Part shown: positions 1 through 5,840 of the stretch, one piece after another
Numbering within the stretch: position 1 is the first letter of the stretch
Layout of the letters: each line of letters begins with the position of its first letter
Source of the DNA: Candidatus Adlerbacteria bacterium RIFCSPHIGHO2_02_FULL_54_18
GTDB lineage: Bacteria > Patescibacteriota > Minisyncoccia > Phycocordibacterales > SBAW01
Length of the DNA stretch: 12,130 nt
Direction of reading: 5' to 3'
NCBI GenBank assembly: GCA_001775445.1
Contig: MEWV01000001.1
Coordinates: 1 to 12,130, forward strand
The notes under the pieces: generated by a model
What the model was told of the DNA's origin: nothing
Databases searched by the model: none
What the model saw: the letters and a program-made list of their open reading frames with translations, nothing else
Translations under genes and position numbers: made by a program

Positions 1-656
1 TGTTTTGGCTGGTAGTAACTGTATACAATTTGGCTTTGTATCTGCATGAGGTCACCCACGCGTTGTTCGTCTATACGGTAGTCACGCTGGGAGGCCGGAG
101 ATCCAATTATGAGGAAGCCGGCGCCGATAGTGAGCACCACAAGCGCCCCCACCGCGTAGTTAACATACCGTGCATAGTGTGGCTTGCGCTCCCAGTAGCC
201 CCGCAGGTCGGCCATAAAGTGCATAAAGCCCGCCCCCGCCACCAGCAACACGACGAGTACCTTAAGCAAGAAAGCCGTGGTCAGCTCTCCTCCGGAGAGA
301 AAGGTGTTGAGCAGGACAATAAGGTCGACAACGATAGTAGCGCCCGCCAAGAAAACAGTTAGAAAGAGCGCCCAGCGGCGGACCCATATTTCCGCCCGCG
401 ACGGGTCGACAGTGATACTGCGGCGTATGATACGCATCACTATAAGCAGCACGGGCGCAAGCACTATTAAACTGGCCATCTCGTAGCTGATGCCGCTTTG
501 ATACGGGTCGATGTAGTAGTTGAGAGCAGTATCGGGGAAAGAATAGTTGATGTAGTCAAAAACCAGACCAATAAACGAAAATACTCCCGCATACAGAGCA
601 ATCATCGCCCCCGCCCACAAAAAGAAGTCCTTCGGCGTTGCTTTAGGTTTATCCAT
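1..656 (-). CDS. DUF5671-type five-helix membrane protein (3' end outside window)
   Basis: The minus-strand frame is open from an ATG at 656-654 to the left edge, giving 218 codons and no stop, so the gene is partial. The product begins MDKPKATPKDFFLWAGAMIALY and has about five hydrophobic helices, near residues 13-36, 58-80, 94-118, 125-150 and 163-183. A charged segment with Arg and Tyr follows. The N-terminal pattern PKDFFLW-x-GAMIALY followed by DYIN-x-SFPD matches my memory of DUF5671 proteins, which are common in Patescibacteria and have no assigned function. The start overlaps the ychF stop by 8 nt, so translation is probably coupled to ychF. Membrane location is inferred from the helices; I assign no activity. 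Confidence 0.8.
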   Translation of the reverse strand, partial: MDKPKATPKDFFLWAGAMIALYAGVFSFIGLVFDYINYSFPDTALNYYIDPYQSGISYEMASLIVLAPVLLIVMRIIRRSITVDPSRAEIWVRRWALFLTVFLAGATIVVDLIVLLNTFLSGGELTTAFLLKVLVVLLVAGAGFMHFMADLRGYWERKPHYARYVNYAVGALVVLTIGAGFLIIGSPASQRDYRIDEQRVGDLMQIQSQIVYSYYQPK

Positions 657-1590
657 GCAGAAACTCTACCACATCTCCGTCCTTTACAACATACTCCTTG
701 CCTTCGGTGCGGAGAACCCCCAACTCGCGGGCTTTGGCCCATGAGCCGGCCTCCAGGAGCTTTTGCCAATTGATGACCTCGGCGCGGATAAACTTTGTTT
801 CGAAGTCGGAGTGGATAGCGGCGCCAGCGCGGGGCGCCGTACTTCCCTGCACAATAGTCCACGCGCGGGTCTCATCCTTGCCGGTGGTAAAAAACGAGAT
901 AAGCCCCAAAAGCTCGTAGCCGGCTTTAATAAGGTCGTTGATGCCATCCTCTAGAGCGCCGTACTCTTGCCTAAATTGCTGTTTGTCGTCTTGGTGCAGG
1001 TCTTTGAGCTCGTGTTCTACGTTGGCGTCGACAATGACATAGGTCTTATCCTTTAGGTACTCCCTCAGTGCCACCCAGCGCTCGTCTGTCGGTGTCTCGT
1101 CTAGGTTGTGCCCTCCGGACTCTTTATTAAGCACATAAAGCACGGGTTTTTTAGAGATAGGCGGCGCTTTTGGTTGACCTAGGTCGGCCAACTGGAGTTC
1201 GGTAGTGATGAGCTCAATATCATGCAGAGGGTTAATCTGCTCCTGTGTCGAGACAATATTGGGGTTATCAAAAATGCGCACCACATGCGCGATGGCATCT
1301 ACTTCGCGGATATGCTGCAAAAATAGGTTTCCTAAGCCCTCGCCCTCACTGGCCCCGCGCACCAGCCCGGCAATGTCGACAAACTCCACCGCTGCGGGGA
1401 TATCCTTTTTTGATTGTGAAAATGCGGCAAGCCGCTCGCGGCGGCTGTCAGGCACCGCAACAACCCCCACCGACGGGTCGATGGTGGCAAACGGGTAGTT
1501 AGCCACCAACACGCTCTTTTTGGTAAGCGCATTAAAAAGCGTGGACTTGCCCACGTTGGGAAGCCCGACAATACCTATACTGAGAGCCAT
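649..1590 (-). CDS. ychF: YchF/OLA1-family P-loop ATPase/GTPase, short form
   Basis: A 313-residue TRAFAC-class P-loop protein of the Obg-related YchF/OLA1 family, which binds ribosomes and in studied members prefers ATP. The G1 motif GLPNVGKS is at about residues 9-16 and the G3 motif DIAGLVRGAS at 72-81. The GNLFLQHIREVDAIAHVVR signature follows at about 87-105. A C-terminal TGS domain runs from about 232 and ends in the typical KEYVVKDGDVVEFL. Two features are odd. The usual length is about 363, and the missing ~50 residues fall between LQLADL (132-137) and KKPVLYV, where the antiparallel coiled-coil domain normally sits. The base-recognition motif reads NKES rather than NxxE. No Shine-Dalgarno precedes the ATG, but a promoter lies 8 nt upstream, so the mRNA may be leaderless. 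The DUF5671 gene overlaps the 3' end. Confidence 0.95.
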   Translation of the reverse strand: MALSIGIVGLPNVGKSTLFNALTKKSVLVANYPFATIDPSVGVVAVPDSRRERLAAFSQSKKDIPAAVEFVDIAGLVRGASEGEGLGNLFLQHIREVDAIAHVVRIFDNPNIVSTQEQINPLHDIELITTELQLADLGQPKAPPISKKPVLYVLNKESGGHNLDETPTDERWVALREYLKDKTYVIVDANVEHELKDLHQDDKQQFRQEYGALEDGINDLIKAGYELLGLISFFTTGKDETRAWTIVQGSTAPRAGAAIHSDFETKFIRAEVINWQKLLEAGSWAKARELGVLRTEGKEYVVKDGDVVEFLHG

Positions 1591-1598
1591 GTGAAATA

Positions 1599-1627
1599 AA
1601 TATACCCTACTCCCCCCAGGTGCCCAA
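1599..1627 (-). promoter_or_regulatory. Candidate ychF promoter, leaderless type
   Basis: On the minus strand, TTGGGC (1627-1622) is followed after 17 nt by TATATT (1604-1599). Only 8 nt separate the -10 box from the ychF ATG at 1590. A normal start site would lie at or next to the start codon, and no ribosome binding site is present. The -35 box sits inside the end of the upstream oxidoreductase gene. Sequence match only. Confidence 0.5.
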
Positions 1628-2224
1628 CTGGGCGGCCCGGCGGCGCCACTCGTTTTTTTTCCACTCAGGTGCTTGTTCGGTGGGGCCCACTCGCGTCAAT
1701 GTGACCTTAAAACCCACAAACCATAGTATGCCCATTTTTATCTGACTAGTGTAGTCGCCAAAAAAAAGGTAGATGAGGAATGGATGTGAGCCCGATAGCA
1801 CAAAAACGCGAGCGGTCTTTCCCTTAAGACGCTTAATCCAACCAAACGTCTGCTTGCCCTGCTTATTTTTTCGCATATTAAATGCAAATACTGGAAGCCA
1901 CATTCGGTCGAAGAGCCCCTTAAGCAGTGCCGGCATCGACTGCCACCAGTTGGGGTAGACAAGTACAAAGTGGTCACACCATTTAATCGCCTCTTGCAGC
2001 GCCAGGAGGTCGGGCTCAAGCTCTTGTATCGCTTTGTAGCCCTTGTGCAGTATAGGGTCGAAGCTCATCTGCGCAATGTTAAAGCGCCTCACCTCGTGCC
2101 CCGCCTTCTTTGCCGCCGCCTCGTAGATAAGCGCCATCTCGGAGGAGAGCGTCGCTCCCGGGTCGGGATGTCCAAGCAAAATAACTATCTTTTTTTTCTG
2201 CGAGTGATTACTGAAGAATCCCAT
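1607..2224 (-). CDS. Flavodoxin-fold NAD(P)H:quinone oxidoreductase family protein
   Basis: A 205-residue protein of the Flavodoxin_2 / NQO1-MdaB-KefF type, which binds FMN or FAD and carries out two-electron reduction of quinones or similar acceptors with NAD(P)H. A first beta strand IVILLGHPDPGATLSS (13-28) supplies the flavin-phosphate loop. The family hallmark PNWWQSMPALLKGLFDRMW is at 91-109, followed by a late GS-HPFL segment. Length fits the family. It begins 6 nt after the stop of the proline-rich membrane protein gene, so the two are probably co-transcribed. No clear Shine-Dalgarno is visible. The substrate cannot be read from the sequence; KefF-like regulators of potassium efflux belong to the same superfamily, but no Kef channel gene is in the window. 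Confidence 0.85.
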   Translation of the reverse strand: MGFFSNHSQKKKIVILLGHPDPGATLSSEMALIYEAAAKKAGHEVRRFNIAQMSFDPILHKGYKAIQELEPDLLALQEAIKWCDHFVLVYPNWWQSMPALLKGLFDRMWLPVFAFNMRKNKQGKQTFGWIKRLKGKTARVFVLSGSHPFLIYLFFGDYTSQIKMGILWFVGFKVTLTRVGPTEQAPEWKKNEWRRRAAQLGTWGE

Positions 2225-2230
2225 AATAGT

Positions 2231-3070
2231 TTACCGTCCTGCAAATTTTACCACTGCGGGGCGGTCATGCCGCACAATGTCCTCCGGCCGCTGTGGCATA
2301 ATGCGCAAGGCCGGGAGGTCGCCATAGTCGTCGAACACCGGCACCGGAGCCATAGGTATTTTTTTTGTGATGATCGGCTGCGGCACCGGCAAAAAGAGCG
2401 GAGTGGGTTTCGGCGGCGGAGGTGGAGGTGGTGGAGGTGGCAATACTATTTTAGGAGGTACAACCGCTTGCACTACCGGACTCATCACCGCCACCGCCAC
2501 TGGCTTTTTGTGCATAATAGGTAGCGGGGGCAAAGACGGCATCGCCGGCAAAGAAAAGTGGAGATGCAGCCCTCCCCTAAGCAACAAAAGAAATCCCGTC
2601 CACACGAGTCCAAAAAAAGCAATCCACAATCCGTAGAGAATCCCGAGCGTCTCCCACGATGCCACCGGCGCCACGCTGTGCACTAAAAAAAGCGCGTACC
2701 ATGTGCCTCCGGCAAAGCCGTAGACCACAATGTTCCACGTCTGCATCCTCCCCTGCACGAGGTGCGCCAACAGCAGCACAAAAATCAACACCCATTTAAA
2801 CAAGAACGTTGGTTGTAGCAGTGTCCCTAGAGCCCCTCCTAAGTAATGATAAACGACCGCTGCAAGGCCGGAGAGGATAATGAGGAAGAACGCCGCACTA
2901 AGCGCGGTATGCGCCGCGTGTACATAGCTCATCTGCGGGGAGTCGCGCTCGCCACGGTGCAGGGCGACCAAATGGGCGCATAAAAGCACGGTGATAGAAC
3001 CAACGCCGAGCATCATCCCGAGCTGTTGGAGTACGTAGATAGTAATATAGAGAACCTCGCCCCACGCCAT
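2231..3070 (-). CDS. Five-helix membrane protein with a ten-proline cytoplasmic or external tail
   Basis: A 279-residue protein I do not recognise. The N-terminal 167 residues form about five hydrophobic helices (near 10-35, 52-78, 86-106, 112-133 and 139-166), with histidines in or beside helices (for example H33, H51, H54, H75, H103). The C-terminal 110 residues are proline-rich and contain an uninterrupted run of ten prolines (residues 211-220) encoded at 2440-2411. An acidic stretch FDDYGD and a basic end follow. Such runs stall ribosomes unless EF-P acts. The gene follows the tRNA-Ala(GGC) and has an extended -10 element just upstream of the ATG. The flavodoxin-like oxidoreductase follows 6 nt after its stop, so a role in membrane redox chemistry is possible but unproven. 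Confidence 0.8.
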   Translation of the reverse strand: MAWGEVLYITIYVLQQLGMMLGVGSITVLLCAHLVALHRGERDSPQMSYVHAAHTALSAAFFLIILSGLAAVVYHYLGGALGTLLQPTFLFKWVLIFVLLLAHLVQGRMQTWNIVVYGFAGGTWYALFLVHSVAPVASWETLGILYGLWIAFFGLVWTGFLLLLRGGLHLHFSLPAMPSLPPLPIMHKKPVAVAVMSPVVQAVVPPKIVLPPPPPPPPPPKPTPLFLPVPQPIITKKIPMAPVPVFDDYGDLPALRIMPQRPEDIVRHDRPAVVKFAGR

Positions 3071-3078
3071 ATCCTAAA

Positions 3079-3087
3079 AGTATAGCA
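3079..3087 (-). promoter_or_regulatory. Extended -10 element close to the membrane-protein start codon
   Basis: The minus strand reads TGC-TATACT (3087-3079), an extended -10 motif, with 8 nt to the ATG at 3070. No good -35 is present; that position falls in the 3' end of the tRNA-Ala gene. The weak AGGA just before the ATG would be almost at the 5' end of the transcript. The gene may be read both from the atp operon and from this element. Confidence 0.4.
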
Positions 3088-3103
3088 CCCTTCAAATTCG
3101 GAT

Positions 3104-3179
3104 TGGTGGACCCGAGGGGCTACGATCCCCTTGCCTCCGCAATGCCATTGCGGCGCTCTACCAAGTGAGCTACGGGCCC
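3104..3179 (-). tRNA. tRNA-Ala(GGC), CCA encoded
   Basis: A 76-nt cloverleaf. The acceptor arms are GGGCCCG and CGGGTCC and give the G3:U70 wobble pair that identifies alanine tRNAs. The D arm contains GCTC...GAGC. The anticodon stem CCGCA/TGCGG holds the loop ATGGCAT, so the anticodon is GGC, with the A32-U38 pair known for this isoacceptor. The 3' CCA is encoded. The T stem AGGGG/CCCCT is intact, but the loop is ATCGTAG instead of TTCGANN, which is unusual. It lies 48 nt after atpC on the same strand with no terminator between, so it is probably processed from the atp transcript. Confidence 0.93.
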
Positions 3180-3227
3180 GTCACACTGAACGGCCTGGCC
3201 GCAGGACATTAATTTAACACAAAATTT

Positions 3228-3476
3228 TTACAAAATCACCGTGGCGCCGTCACTACGGACTTCGAGCACACCACCCGAGAGGGAAAAGATTTTTGGAGTG
3301 TCTCCTGCGGCGATATGCACGCGCGCCTCGCCCGCTTTAAGCGTGGTGACAAGCGGCATATGTCCACCGAGCACGGTCATCTCCCCGCCCACGGCGGGGA
3401 CAGTCAGCGAGTATGCCTCGCCTTCAAAAAGTACTGTATCTACTTTTGCGATTACTATGTGCATAATTTCAATCAA
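3228..3476 (-). CDS. atpC: ATP synthase F1 epsilon subunit, N-terminal domain only
   Basis: An 82-residue epsilon subunit of the central stalk, about 60% of the usual ~135 residues. It contains the complete N-terminal beta-sandwich: VDTVLFEGEAYSLTVPAVGGEMTVLGGHMPL, then an LSGGVLEVRSDGATVIL end. It stops where the C-terminal helical hairpin, the ATP-sensing and inhibitory part, would begin. The start chosen is a TTG at 3476, because AAGGA (3487-3483) lies 6 nt upstream and five residues before HIVIAKVD match the usual N-terminal length. An ATG at 3464 is the alternative and would give 78 residues. The start region lies inside a palindrome that also holds the atpD stop. It is the last protein gene of the atp operon. 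Confidence 0.88.
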   Translation of the reverse strand: MIEIMHIVIAKVDTVLFEGEAYSLTVPAVGGEMTVLGGHMPLVTTLKAGEARVHIAAGDTPKIFSLSGGVLEVRSDGATVIL

Positions 3477-3491
3477 GGACCGTCCTTGATT
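3471..3491. repeat. Perfect palindrome across atpD stop and atpC ribosome binding site
   Basis: Arms AATCAAGGAC and GTCCTTGATT (10 bp) flank a single central base. Reading the minus strand, the left arm begins within the atpD stop codon and includes the AAGGA that would serve atpC; the right arm includes the TTG start. A folded RNA would hide the atpC start, and ribosomes finishing atpD would open it. It resembles in size the palindrome inside atpG. Confidence 0.75.
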
Positions 3492-4881
3492 ATTCGGCTG
3501 TGACCGTATCGATGCCGCCCTTCATATAGAAGGCGCTCTCCGGAAGCGCGTCGTGCTTCCCCTCCAAGATCTCGCGGAACGAGCGCACCGTCTCCTCGAC
3601 CGGTACATACACGCCCGGGATGCCGGAAAAGACCTCTGCAACGTGCACCGGCTGGGAGAGGAAGCGCTGGATTTTGCGCGCGCGATACACGAGCGTCTTG
3701 TCCTCGTCGGACAGCTCTTCGATGCCGAGTATCGCAATGATGTCCTGCAGGTCTTTGTAGCGCTGCAGCACCTGCTTGGTGCGCAACGCCGTGTCGTAGT
3801 GCTCCTCACTCACAATGTCGGGCGAGAGCGCGGTCGAGTTGGACTCGAGCGGGTCCACTGCGGGGAAGATGCCCAAGCTGGCCAAGGAGCGCGTGAGCAC
3901 AATGGTGGAGTCTAGATGGGCAAAGGTGGTGGCGGGTGCGGGGTCGGTGAGGTCGTCGGCCGGCACATAGATTGCCTGCACCGAGGTAATTGAGCCCTTG
4001 CGGGTCGAGGTGATACGCTCCTGTAGCTGCCCCATCTCCTCGGCGAGCGTCGGTTGGTAGCCCACTGCCGACGGAACGCGGCCGAGGAGCGAGGACACCT
4101 CGGAGCCCGCCTGTACAAAGCGGAAAACGTTGTCCATAAAAAAGAGAACGTCTTTGCCCATCTCATCGCGGAAGTGCTCGGCCATCGTGAGCCCCGAGAG
4201 AGCAATGCGCGCGCGGGCGCCGGGGACCTCGTTCATCTGCCCGAAGACCAGCGCCATCTTGTCTATTACTCCCGACTCGGTCATCTCGTGGTAGAGGTCG
4301 TTGCCCTCGCGCACGCGCTCGCCCACTCCGGCAAACACCGAGTAGCCGCCGTGCGCTTGCGCCACGTTGTGGATGAGCTCCTGCATAAGCACCGTTTTTC
4401 CCACACCAGCGCCGCCGAAGAGCCCCACTTTGCCGCCGCGGATAAACGGAGCAAGGAGGTCAAGCGACTTGATGCCCGTCTCAAACACTTCGGCCTTTGT
4501 TGACTGCTCTGAAAATGGCGGCGGCTCGCGGTGTATAGGAGACCGCGGCGCGTCTTTTGGAGCCGGTTTGCCGTCGATGGGCTCCCCTACCACATTGAAG
4601 AGTCGCCCGAGCGACTGCTCTCCCACCGGCACAGTGACCGGCCCGCCGGTGTCCACCACCTCAACCCCGCGCGCGAGCCCCGCCGTGTCCATGAGAGCAA
4701 TGGCCCGCGCGCGACCGAGCCCCACATGCTGGGCGACCTCGAGCGTGATTTCGCGGTCGCCCACACGCGTCTTCAGCGCGTTGCGCAGTGCGGGGACCGC
4801 GCCCTCAAAATAAACGTCTACCACCGGCCCAATGATTTGCACTATTTTTCCTGTATTATTTTCCATATAATTTTTATTCAT
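3490..4881 (-). CDS. atpD: ATP synthase F1 beta subunit (catalytic)
   Basis: A 463-residue catalytic subunit of F1 that makes or hydrolyses ATP at three sites per complex. The start chosen is the ATG at 4881, because it overlaps the stop of the preceding gene as ATGA. A TTG at 4890 and an ATG at 4866 are possible but less favoured. The Walker A motif GGAGVGKT is at 156-163. The catalytic glutamate is in GVGERVREGNDLY (E188), and Walker B is VLFFMDNVFRF (D250). The family signature PAVDPLESNS is at 340-349, and the C-terminal IQRFLSQP...FYMKGGID block is intact. One oddity is that the residue after the signature is Thr, where most bacterial subunits have Arg (STSR). The subunit works with AtpA in the F1 hexamer; the operon context is complete. 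Confidence 0.97.
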   Translation of the reverse strand: MNKNYMENNTGKIVQIIGPVVDVYFEGAVPALRNALKTRVGDREITLEVAQHVGLGRARAIALMDTAGLARGVEVVDTGGPVTVPVGEQSLGRLFNVVGEPIDGKPAPKDAPRSPIHREPPPFSEQSTKAEVFETGIKSLDLLAPFIRGGKVGLFGGAGVGKTVLMQELIHNVAQAHGGYSVFAGVGERVREGNDLYHEMTESGVIDKMALVFGQMNEVPGARARIALSGLTMAEHFRDEMGKDVLFFMDNVFRFVQAGSEVSSLLGRVPSAVGYQPTLAEEMGQLQERITSTRKGSITSVQAIYVPADDLTDPAPATTFAHLDSTIVLTRSLASLGIFPAVDPLESNSTALSPDIVSEEHYDTALRTKQVLQRYKDLQDIIAILGIEELSDEDKTLVYRARKIQRFLSQPVHVAEVFSGIPGVYVPVEETVRSFREILEGKHDALPESAFYMKGGIDTVTAE

Positions 4882-5237
4882 GCCTTCCAATTTAACTGCC
4901 TTTCCGGTATCCCGAGTGAGCGGCCATACGCTTGCGCCTCTTTTCTTTTTTCTAAATCACCCTTTGGATATTTAAAAATCTTTCCTGCGAAAACAATATA
5001 TACTGTTGCCCTATCTGAGAAATCAACGTACCAAGTGCCCTGCTTGAGAGATTTGCTTAACTCTTTAGATATTTTTTTAATATCTACGTCTTCTATATTT
5101 AATTGAGCAAGGTGCCACACAGAGGGCTGGTCTGGAGCATGTTCTTTTAACATTTCCGTCTCAAAATCAGTAAGTGGCAGAGAATCCCAAAGATCCTCTT
5201 TATCTAAGCTCTCTTTAATTAGAGTTCCTGTAAACAT
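4878..5237 (-). CDS. Hypothetical protein between atpG and atpD
   Basis: A 119-residue protein with no recognised domain. It is acidic in its first half (ESLDKEDLWDSLPLTDFETEML, then QLNIEDVDIKKISKELSKSL). The second half alternates short strand-like segments (GTWYVDFSD, ATVYIVFAGKIFKYPKGD) and ends EAQAYGRSLGIPERQLNW. It looks like a small soluble alpha/beta fold, and similar endings occur, as far as I recall, in unnamed Patescibacteria proteins. Base composition is far lower in GC than its neighbours: by hand count, 15 G+C in 60 nt at 5041-5100 versus 37 in 60 at 4261-4320 in atpD. It shares ATGA with atpD, so its translation probably feeds atpD. A TATAAA lies 7 nt before its ATG. Confidence 0.75.
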   Translation of the reverse strand: MFTGTLIKESLDKEDLWDSLPLTDFETEMLKEHAPDQPSVWHLAQLNIEDVDIKKISKELSKSLKQGTWYVDFSDRATVYIVFAGKIFKYPKGDLEKRKEAQAYGRSLGIPERQLNWKA

Positions 5238-5244
5238 AGTGTTG

Positions 5245-5250
5245 TTTATA
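5245..5250 (-). promoter_or_regulatory. -10-like box 7 nt before the hypothetical gene start
   Basis: TATAAA on the minus strand (5250-5245) is followed by 7 nt and then the ATG at 5237. There is no Shine-Dalgarno and no convincing -35. If active it would give a leaderless message and a second entry point for transcription of the downstream atpD-atpC genes. Confidence 0.35.
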
Positions 5251-5257
5251 ATTCATC

Positions 5258-5285
5258 TTGACTTCTTTGGCTATCTTGCTACACT
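5258..5285 (+). promoter_or_regulatory. Consensus-like plus-strand promoter antisense to the NYN gene
   Basis: TTGACT (5258-5263), a 16-nt spacer, and TACACT (5280-5285), with TG one base ahead of the -10 box (5277-5278). This is one of the best promoter matches in the window. It points rightward, into the 3' end of the NYN gene on the opposite strand. Initiation would be expected near 5292. Confidence 0.45.
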
Positions 5286-5295
5286 TTATCTATTC

Positions 5296-5838
5296 TCACG
5301 AGAAAGACCCTGGCGCGGTTCCGTCCGCGTTGGGGGCTTTTTCTTTTTCGGACCCCGTCAGGGTTCGTACTTCATCAAGGTAGGTAATAGGTGCTCCTGT
5401 TCTTTTTAAGAGAATGGAACACTTATCTTTTTTATGAGGAGAGAGTATTGCGCGCAATTTATTACGCTCAAGAAGAAACTTGACCAAAACTGCGTAGTCT
5501 CCATCACTGGAAACGAGCACTGCTCGCTTAAAGTTTGTTTCAAAAACATCAACGACAGCACGTAGTACCAAATCCGCATCACAATTGCCTTTTGGCATGC
5601 CGCTTGCGTCCATAATTGTTTCTTTAAATATCAGTACGTATCCCGCTTGCTGTAGCGTCGTATATAAATCTTTGTATTTTGGAACCAGACCAATAAAAAG
5701 GTAGGCGGTTTGAACTCCATGCTTTTCACGAAGCCACACTCGAAAACGGACATAGTCTAAACTCCATCCCTGATTTTTTATTCCTTTATGTAAGTTCGCG
5801 GCGTCAATATACGCGATGTTGTTATCTTTATTTTTCAT
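5296..5838 (-). CDS. NYN-domain (LabA/DUF88-like) putative ribonuclease
   Basis: A 180-residue PIN-like NYN-domain protein, a family of metal-dependent RNases. The conserved acidic positions are visible: D12 in AYIDAANLHKG (with N15), D87 and D89 in KGNCDADLVLRAV, and D112 and D114 in AVLVSSDGDYAVLVKFL. The domain spans about 7-158. The last 20 residues (SEKEKAPNADGTAPGSFS) are low complexity and are encoded by a hairpin-forming stretch. The gene starts 2 nt after the atpG stop and is lower in GC than the ATPase genes, which suggests later insertion into the operon. The RNA target cannot be inferred. With the next small gene it might form a pair, but no toxin-antitoxin signature is recognised. 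Confidence 0.88.
   Translation of the reverse strand: MKNKDNNIAYIDAANLHKGIKNQGWSLDYVRFRVWLREKHGVQTAYLFIGLVPKYKDLYTTLQQAGYVLIFKETIMDASGMPKGNCDADLVLRAVVDVFETNFKRAVLVSSDGDYAVLVKFLLERNKLRAILSPHKKDKCSILLKRTGAPITYLDEVRTLTGSEKEKAPNADGTAPGSFS
5308..5348 (+). terminator. Possible rho-independent terminator, plus strand, inside NYN 3' coding end
   Basis: Arms CCCTGGCGCGG (5308-5318) and CCGCGTTGGGG (5325-5335) pair over 11 positions, with three G-U pairs and a TTCCGT loop. TTTTTCTTTTT follows at 5338-5348. On the plus strand this is a plausible intrinsic terminator about 55 nt after the predicted antisense start. The T run equals the Lys/Glu codons of the NYN protein on the other strand, so chance cannot be excluded. 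Confidence 0.45.
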
Positions 5839-5840
5839 AT

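Noticed and set aside
30..362. Plus-strand open frame of 110 codons at the left edge
   Set aside because: It lies opposite the hydrophobic DUF5671-type gene and has an arginine/histidine-rich composition typical of the reverse strand of a coding region.
2367..2636. Plus-strand glycine-rich frame
   Set aside because: The glycine run is the complement of the ten-proline codons of the real minus-strand membrane protein.
3185..3204. Small GC-rich hairpin (CGGCC-T-GGCCG) between atpC and tRNA-Ala as an operon terminator
   Set aside because: Only 5 bp and no T run on the minus strand, so transcription probably continues into the tRNA.
4054..4503. Long plus-strand frames opposite atpD (also 4367-4813 and 4531-5106)
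   Set aside because: They are antisense to a fully conserved beta subunit, show no domain resemblance, and arise from low stop density in GC-rich sequence.
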